Assembly: GCF_002289565.1 (NCBI RefSeq)
Contig: NZ_NTFY01000062.1
Span: 1-64,000 of the forward strand
Length of the DNA: 64,000 nucleotides
Direction: 5' to 3'
DNA from: Rhodopirellula sp. SM50
Lineage (GTDB): Bacteria > Planctomycetota > Planctomycetia > Pirellulales > Pirellulaceae
Part shown: piece by piece, positions 61,380 through 64,000 of the stretch
How the letters are laid out: each line of letters begins with the position of its first letter
How positions within the stretch are numbered: the first letter of the stretch is position 1
Translations under genes and position numbers: made by a program
The notes under the pieces: generated by a model
What the model saw: only the letters and a program-made list of their open reading frames with translations
What the model was told of the DNA's origin: nothing
The model's database searches: none

Positions 61380-62557
61380 TTGCCCGCTCCGTAGGCTTGG
61401 GTGGCCGATTCCAACATTTCGTTCTGCCGCCACAGTTGTTCGAACACGTGGGCGGAAATCTCGTGCCGACCAAAATAAGACTGCTCGAACGCGTCGGCAG
61501 TCGCCCGCAACCAGGTCGCGATGGTGTCGTCGTGGTTGCGGGTTTCGCGAACATAGCGGCCGTTTGTCTTTCCGCGACTGAGCCGTAGTAGCCCGTTGCG
61601 ATCCAACAACAGAAGCTGATGGCCGAGCATCAAGATGATTGCCTGGTCATAACGTCCTTCATGCATCAAGCGTTCGCATTCGGTCCGCAGGTTCACATCC
61701 GTTCGCCGCAACTCGGGCGGTAAATGTTTGATGCGTTCCAGGGTCTGTTCGTCGGGCAACCCCTTCGTCCGGGATGCCGCGGCCGCTGACGTGCGATTTT
61801 CCAGCCGCAATTCCGCTCGCGAGACGACGTAGACCGTGATGCCAACAATCCCCAGCACAATCACGGCCAATAGCACCCATCCAAACAGATTGCTCCACGT
61901 CAATGAGCTTCCGAACAAACCCGTTGACGGAGCGGTTCCAGTGGTCGTCGTATTGGACGACGGATCGGGCCGATCAATCTTTTTCGGTTTGGGCAACCAG
62001 CGGCTCTCGCGATGGATCGAGTCGTCTTGACGGAGTTCCAATTCGATGGGCACCAGTTGTCTGGATTCCGGATCGTACCAGGGGGTGGAATCCAGCGACT
62101 CGGTCACGCTCGCGTCCACCTCGATCGTCGTGGACGAGTTCGCAGCGTCACCGGTTTGCACCAGTGTGATGGCGAGGTCACGTTGTTCGTTTGGCATCAG
62201 CCGGTTCGCGCCAGCGTCCGGGCCAGTCCCCAGATCCGACTCAACCGATCGACTCACCGGTGCAACGCCGGCGTTGGCGACATGCCCGGTCAGCGACGGA
62301 GGCACCGCCATTGCCAAAGCGATCGCGAGCAGTCCCACCACGATTCCCGCCCGCTTCAGCTGCAACCGGTACCGCAACGCTGTGAAGCATTTATTTCCTG
62401 TGTTTGACGAGGCTTTAGCGGCAGGGCGCAAGCCCTCCGGTTCGTCATCTTTACCAAAACACCGGAGGGCTCGCGCCCTACCGCTAAAAAAGGCTTCACT
62501 GCGTTGCCGGTGACGCCGACCGTCTGCTGACGTTGGACTGAATTGATTGCGTCCCAT
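61376..62557 (-). CDS. DUF4129 protein with repeat-derived N-terminal insert
   Basis: This 393-residue membrane protein has helices near residues 70-87 (AGIVVGLLAIALAMAVPPS) and near 220-240 (LFGWVLLAVIVLGIVGITVYVV). The C-terminal DUF4129 domain comes from about 290 (CERLMHEGRYDQAIILMLGHQLLLL; RDHDDTIATWLRATADAFEQSYFG-like). The ATG at 62557 overlaps the stop of the upstream gene (TGATG). Residues about 17-61 are encoded by a 134-bp palindromic repeat and residues about 111-120 by a second repeat family. The inserts are in frame and keep the protein open, so the N-terminus is recent. A later GTG start near residue 72 would avoid the first insert but loses the coupling. Confidence 0.85.
   Translation of the reverse strand: MGRNQFSPTSADGRRHRQRSEAFFSGRARALRCFGKDDEPEGLRPAAKASSNTGNKCFTALRYRLQLKRAGIVVGLLAIALAMAVPPSLTGHVANAGVAPVSRSVESDLGTGPDAGANRLMPNEQRDLAITLVQTGDAANSSTTIEVDASVTESLDSTPWYDPESRQLVPIELELRQDDSIHRESRWLPKPKKIDRPDPSSNTTTTGTAPSTGLFGSSLTWSNLFGWVLLAVIVLGIVGITVYVVSRAELRLENRTSAAAASRTKGLPDEQTLERIKHLPPELRRTDVNLRTECERLMHEGRYDQAIILMLGHQLLLLDRNGLLRLSRGKTNGRYVRETRNHDDTIATWLRATADAFEQSYFGRHEISAHVFEQLWRQNEMLESATQAYGAGK
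62374..62507. repeat. 134-bp family A palindrome inside the DUF4129 gene
   Basis: This is a full copy with outer arms GCAACGCTGTGAAGCA and complement, the same length as the intergenic copy at 14275-14408 and in opposite chromosomal orientation. It encodes about 45 residues of the DUF4129 protein, rich in Arg, Ala and Gly. Since 134 is not a multiple of three, the original insertion must have been compensated by a small change, a target duplication or a shifted start. A 29-bp half copy of family B (62197-62225) is identical to 42655-42683. Confidence 0.85.
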
Positions 62558-63555
62558 CACGGTGCCTCTCCGATTGCAGGAGCGGTGTCGAGCGGAATCG
62601 GCGGCGGGACCGATTCGACCGGCCGCTGTGACGCAACTTTCGGCACGCCGGTTTCTTCGCCGAATTGACGCAAGGCCTCGGCCCGCACGGCCAGTTCGAC
62701 GTCCCAACCCTCCAGCCGGATGCGTGTGTCCAGATAGGCGATCATGCGTACCACCACGCTCAACCCGCCGACCACCCAAAGGGCCAGCGGGTAAAGCACC
62801 AACAGTGTCACCAGGCCAAAATTCCAATAGCCGGTGGCGATCCCACGCACCCAAACCAAACTATAAAACAGTCCGGCAAAGATGATGGTCAGCGTCGTGG
62901 CGACCGCGATCCAGCGGCTGCCGACGTCGCTACCGGCGGGCCGATGCAAGGCGCGTGCGCGGCGGCCGAGCGTGATCTCGTTGGGATTCTTGCTTCGCAG
63001 CGGACACATCTCCAACAAAATCATCTCCGGCAGAAACGGCCGCCCGGCACGAACCACCAGGGCGACGAAAAAAATGATGATGGGAAGCGTGATGTCCAGG
63101 AACGTGTCGTAGGGCTGGAACAACCGCAAAGCGACCAGGATCATCACCGGGATTGCCAAGCGGCGAATCCCCAAGCAATAAAACCAACGCCAGAATTGTT
63201 GCCGTGAGATCTTCAGCGCGCTGCGCCAACTGGGCTTTTGCTCGAACACCGCTTGGCCCAAATAGATTGTCGTGACGACTCCCGCCGCCGGTGTCTGCAA
63301 AAACACCAGCAACGCCATCCAGGTCCCGTAGCGGATCAGTTCCCAAGTCGCCTCGGAATCATCCAAGCCATATTGGGCTTCGGTCAAGGGAATCCAAGAC
63401 AGCAGCAGCGCGTTGGCAACCATCCAAGGCCAGGCGCCCAACAAGAACCCGATCAACAGCATCGACGGGTAGCGGTGCAACAGCACAAGCGCCAAGTCGC
63501 CGATTTCCGTCAACGTTCGGACCCTGACGGCCACGTGGGTTTGATCAAGTTGCAT
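62557..63555 (-). CDS. multi-pass membrane protein of the MoxR operon
   Basis: This 332-residue protein has about six hydrophobic helices (MLLIGFLLGAWPWMVANALLL; VMILVALRLFQPYDTFLDITLPIIIFFVAL; YWNFGLVTLLVLYPLALWVVGGLSVVVRM) and a Pro-rich C-terminal tail. No family I can name with certainty; the helix pattern fits the unnamed membrane proteins often found between SpoIIM-like and DUF4129 genes. The ATG at 63555 follows AAGGAG by 6 nt and overlaps the upstream gene by 11 bp. The stop overlaps the DUF4129 start by one base. Confidence 0.8.
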   Translation of the reverse strand: MQLDQTHVAVRVRTLTEIGDLALVLLHRYPSMLLIGFLLGAWPWMVANALLLSWIPLTEAQYGLDDSEATWELIRYGTWMALLVFLQTPAAGVVTTIYLGQAVFEQKPSWRSALKISRQQFWRWFYCLGIRRLAIPVMILVALRLFQPYDTFLDITLPIIIFFVALVVRAGRPFLPEMILLEMCPLRSKNPNEITLGRRARALHRPAGSDVGSRWIAVATTLTIIFAGLFYSLVWVRGIATGYWNFGLVTLLVLYPLALWVVGGLSVVVRMIAYLDTRIRLEGWDVELAVRAEALRQFGEETGVPKVASQRPVESVPPPIPLDTAPAIGEAP

Positions 63556-64000
63556 CGCGGTCTCCTTCGTCAGCGGGGACACGCGAATCCACCAAATCCG
63601 CGTAGCGCGCCGTCCGCACCAACGATCCCCGCTCGCTTTCGTTTCGGGGGAATCCGAGCACGACGAAATACAGCGTGATCATGCCGCTGGAAAAAATCGA
63701 CCACGCCACCTTGATCAAATAGGGCGCCCCGCTGGGTGACAGAAAACCTTCGGTGAACGCTGCCAAAACAAACATCGTCGCGCTGGCCGCCATGACCGGC
63801 ACCGCGTCTCGTCCGGATTGGCGGACCGAGTCGACACGCGACATCCCGCGGGTGTAGAACAGCCCCATGCCCAATCGCAATCCCGCGCCGGCCGACAACG
63901 CGATCGCCGTCAGTTCAAACGGACCATGCGCGGTCACAAATTCGAAGAAATGATCGGCGCCTTCGATCCCGTCACGTGACATGTATCCGAAGGTTGCGCC
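63545..64000 (-). CDS. SpoIIM-like (stage II sporulation protein M family) membrane protein, partial
   Basis: Only the C-terminal 151 residues are in the window; the gene continues beyond position 64000. The FEFVTAHGPFELTAIALSAGAGLRLGMGL block and two following helices match the SpoIIM/DUF95 family. These proteins often co-occur with RDD, DUF4129 and MoxR genes and are not limited to sporulating bacteria. The frame is open to the end of the window (GATFGYMSRDG at the edge), so the true start lies upstream. The 3' end overlaps the next gene by 11 bp. Confidence 0.85.
   Translation of the reverse strand, partial: GATFGYMSRDGIEGADHFFEFVTAHGPFELTAIALSAGAGLRLGMGLFYTRGMSRVDSVRQSGRDAVPVMAASATMFVLAAFTEGFLSPSGAPYLIKVAWSIFSSGMITLYFVVLGFPRNESERGSLVRTARYADLVDSRVPADEGDRDAT

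Noticed and set aside
1-64000. tRNA or rRNA genes
   Set aside because: No clover-leaf arms with a GGTTCGAATCC-like T-loop or rRNA blocks were seen by eye; a dedicated scan could still find one.

Overview
The window looks like a chromosomal segment of a planctomycete, most probably a Pirellulaceae member related to Rhodopirellula or Stieleria. This is an inference from gene content. Diagnostic families are paired DUF1549/DUF1553 and DUF1501 proteins with haem-like CxxCH motifs, a Tat-exported Gfo/Idh/MocA protein, an ECF sigma factor coupled to a transmembrane Ser/Thr kinase, cysteine-rich secreted proteins, and intergenic spaces full of short palindromic repeats. About 50 protein genes are supported. 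I found no rRNA, tRNA, CRISPR array or transposase gene.

Layout: 0.3-4.2 kb carries a Tat-exported oxidoreductase, a Tyr/Arg/Ser-repeat secreted protein and a GT4 glycosyltransferase. 4.6-13.1 kb is a minus-strand set with two DUF1549/1553-DUF1501 pairs and a DUF1579 protein. 13.5-18.2 kb has a thioredoxin-fold secreted protein, an AraC regulator divergent from a DapA-like aldolase/lyase, and an Old Yellow Enzyme homologue. 18.3-34.7 kb mixes envelope and polysaccharide genes (wecB, uppP, a DUF368/PopT-like carrier translocase, four further glycosyltransferase or flippase genes, an OleD-like reductase) with planctomycete-type hypotheticals. 34.8-47.6 kb holds a 1,010-residue exported protein, a solitary GroES, the sigma factor-kinase pair, a XylR-like regulator divergent from a Gfo/Idh gene, queG and a class V aminotransferase. 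48.4-53.7 kb is a tightly overlapping operon (coiled-coil protein, FHA-like protein, multi-pass kinase, membrane protein) followed by a RegA-like response regulator. 54.4-58.6 kb has a Cys-rich secreted protein, an NHL/SMP-30-like protein, a Cys-rich beta-barrel candidate and an SGNH hydrolase. 58.7-64.0 kb is an overlapping minus-strand operon: SpoIIM-like, membrane protein, DUF4129, DUF4350, MoxR.

Functional links: UppP and the DUF368 protein should together recycle undecaprenyl phosphate, the carrier that WecB-derived sugars, the glycosyltransferases and the Wzx-like flippase would use. Two separate Ser/Thr-kinase modules sit 7 kb apart, one coupled to a sigma factor and one to an FHA-like protein.

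The most striking non-coding signals are repeats. Two 146-bp elements with 17-bp terminal inverted repeats lie in opposite orientation at 33.5 and 47.7 kb. A 134-bp palindromic element occurs in intergenic DNA at 14.3 kb and again, in frame, inside the DUF4129 coding sequence at 62.4 kb. A composite repeat block lies behind genes at 4.2 and 42.6 kb, and a 112-bp direct repeat occurs twice at 53.8-54.1 kb. All family assignments were made by eye from the sequence, without database searches.
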